Below, one piece after another: positions 63,401 through 64,000 of a stretch of DNA of 64,000 nt (positions within the stretch are counted from its first letter, which is position 1; each line of letters begins with the position of its first letter). The position numbers and the translations under genes were made by a program. The notes below the pieces were generated by a model. The model saw nothing but the letters and a program-made list of their open reading frames with translations. It ran no database searches and had not been told where the DNA came from. Origin of the DNA: Tamarix chinensis (lineage: Eukaryota; Streptophyta; Magnoliopsida; Caryophyllales; Tamaricaceae). The stretch is taken from NCBI GenBank assembly GCA_030549775.1, contig CM060173.1, positions 67,398,367 to 67,462,366 on the forward strand, written 5' to 3'.

Positions 63401-63407
63401 GCAGTGA
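57475..63407 (+). CDS. 14-3-3 protein (general regulatory factor), 261 aa, seven exons
   Basis: A dimeric cytosolic and nuclear adaptor that binds phosphoserine or phosphothreonine motifs in client proteins. Exons: 57475-57547, 57988-58294, 58418-58505, 60947-61056, 61149-61297, 63265-63320 and 63405-63407, total 786 nt. All introns are GT-AG and the frame holds throughout. The protein starts [20 protein letters not shown]. Signature 1 is [13 protein letters not shown] (residues 45-57). Signature 2 (residues 217-236) starts [14 protein letters not shown]. The phosphopeptide pocket is present: K53, R60, R133, Y134. The acidic variable tail ends [12 protein letters not shown]. Length is normal for the family. 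The many-exon structure, with an intron after codon 24, fits the plant epsilon group, since non-epsilon genes usually have fewer introns. The seventh exon starts with the stop codon. Introns 3 and 5 are long (2.4 and 2.0 kb); intron 3 holds transposon DNA. The exact isoform is not assigned. Confidence 0.95.
58506..58912 (+). other. 14-3-3 intron 3, 5' part
   Basis: Unique intronic DNA between the donor GTACAT and the hAT-like insertion. No feature seen. Confidence 0.6.
58913..60069. mobile_element. Non-autonomous hAT-like element in 14-3-3 intron 3, about 1.16 kb
   Basis: Ends TAGAGTTGACA and TGCCACCTATA are inverted repeats at 8 of 11 positions. The flanks CTTAGCAC (58905-58912) and CTTAGCGT (60070-60077) agree at 6 of 8, compatible with the 8-bp target duplication of hAT elements. 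The interior is filled with ACCCGACC and CCAACCCG words, common in plant hAT-type miniature elements. No transposase is present. A second element lies inside it. Confidence 0.6.
59526..59899. mobile_element. Second hAT-like miniature element nested in the first
   Basis: Ends TAGGGATGTAAAT and ATTTAGATTCCTA match as inverted repeats at 11 of 13 positions. The interior has CCCGACGGATA and ATCCATTTATCC words repeated in both orientations. Flanks GACCCAA and GACTTGA give only a weak target duplication. Confidence 0.5.
60432..60920. repeat. Diverged tandem duplication, about 249-bp period, in 14-3-3 intron 3
   Basis: CTAGGCCTTTATAAAC starts at 60432 and 60681. TGCATGCCTTTTAAAA versus CACTGCCTTTTAAAA, CACCTTATGTCAAAG, and GATTTTCTTCC followed by ATAATCTGTT recur in the same order. 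Copies differ at roughly one base in eight. The second copy ends about 30 bases before the exon 4 acceptor. Confidence 0.8.
61298..63264 (+). other. 14-3-3 intron 5
   Basis: A 2-kb intron with GTAATT donor and ACAG acceptor. It contains a T17 run near 61541 and (ATA)n near 61570. No transposon termini or embedded genes were recognised; open frames of 60-80 codons inside are not supported. Confidence 0.7.
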
Positions 63408-63830
63408 AACGAGTAGAGCTCCAGCCTCAGCTCTCATCATGTGTTTCAGTTCAGATTCCATGTCATGTGTGTGTTTTAGTCAAGTAGCGAAGAAAGTTCA
63501 AAATTCCCCCTTTCCTTGACTCAGATGAATTTGGCTTTCATGTCGGCTGTGTTGTTTATGAATTTGATTGTTATATTTTTCATCACATTCAACAAATTGT
63601 GTGCCCTGTGCCCATTTCTCTCACCGTTTTCTCAGCAGAAAAGTATATCAAGAGAGTTGGATTTTTATTATGGCCAGCTCGGTTAATGGAATTTAATATG
63701 GAAGCTATTGTGTATACCTTCGTAAAAGGCATACAAATATTTGGAAAATTTTATTATTTTCCTTTTGTTCTTTTTGGGAGTGAGGAGTTTCCGCGGGCTT
63801 CAAGGATTTGATAACGTTTCCGCTTAAGAA
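63408..63830 (+). other. Probable 3' untranslated region of the 14-3-3 gene
   Basis: It follows the stop codon in the last exon. The end is not defined; no clear AATAAA signal was seen in a suitable place. Open frames here do not match known proteins. Confidence 0.5.
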
Positions 63831-64000
63831 ATATAGAAATATAGTTAGGTTATGTTCTCTAAAAATTATTTTTGTTAATCTTTTAATTTGATTTAATCTG
63901 ATCTTATTTAATTTGATTAGTGTTGAAGAGAATAATGAGTATTATATTAATATTTATAATATTATTAATATTAACACTTAATTATGATAATGATAATAAT

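Noticed and set aside
63253..63519. An 88-codon open frame at the end of the 14-3-3 gene.
   Set aside because: It reads exon 6 in the wrong frame and runs through intron 6; the proper frame ends GEDAE then stop.
1..64000. tRNA, rRNA or other structured RNA genes.
   Set aside because: None recognised by eye; a tRNAscan-SE and Infernal run would be decisive.

Overview
The window is plant nuclear DNA, from an angiosperm I cannot place to species. Genes have GT-AG introns, intergenic DNA is AT-rich, and there are Ty1/copia, Ty3/gypsy, CACTA and hAT-like transposons. There are no operons, ribosome binding sites or CRISPR arrays. I identified only one host gene, a 14-3-3 protein gene at the right end (57475-63407). 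Nearly everything to its left is transposon DNA.

Layout. 1-1440: decayed Ty1/copia internal region. About 1833-8814: CACTA (En/Spm, CMC) transposon on the minus strand. It carries a four-exon transposase gene (2303-5757) that reads through without a stop, subterminal repeats, and a right terminal repeat ending at 8814. Its left end is not found. 8815-14640: pieces of LTRs, an array of short subrepeats, and a decayed gypsy integrase. 14641-23580: a minus-strand gypsy LTR (with another LTR inserted in it) followed by decayed gypsy integrase and reverse transcriptase. 23590-25286: a copia remnant. 25287-29720: a solo-type LTR (A) with a 5-bp target duplication and an uninterrupted run of 113 TTC triplets. 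30669-37179: a Ty3/gypsy element with both LTRs, a primer binding site, a polypurine tract and a mutated gag-pol. 37909-49719: three LTRs nested inside one another (F contains D, D contains B), each with its own 5-bp target duplication. 50085-55387: another solo-type LTR (C), GC-rich and apparently young. 55393-57027: AT-rich DNA ending in a perfect 251-bp tandem duplication. 57087-63830: the 14-3-3 gene, whose third intron contains a hAT-like element with a second one nested in it.

The LTRs A to F share an architecture: TG...CA ends with imperfect 10-12 bp inverted termini (TGWAAYACYCC / GGGGGTGTTACA), a pyrimidine-rich stretch, a TATAAATA-like box, then microsatellites or tandem repeats, and at the 3' end two consecutive imperfect hairpins of about 45 and 90-100 bp. 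The hairpin pair and the recurrent microsatellite zone are the most unusual signals in the window. I saw no new enzymatic or defence system. All coordinates and matches were read by eye, and no alignments or searches were run.
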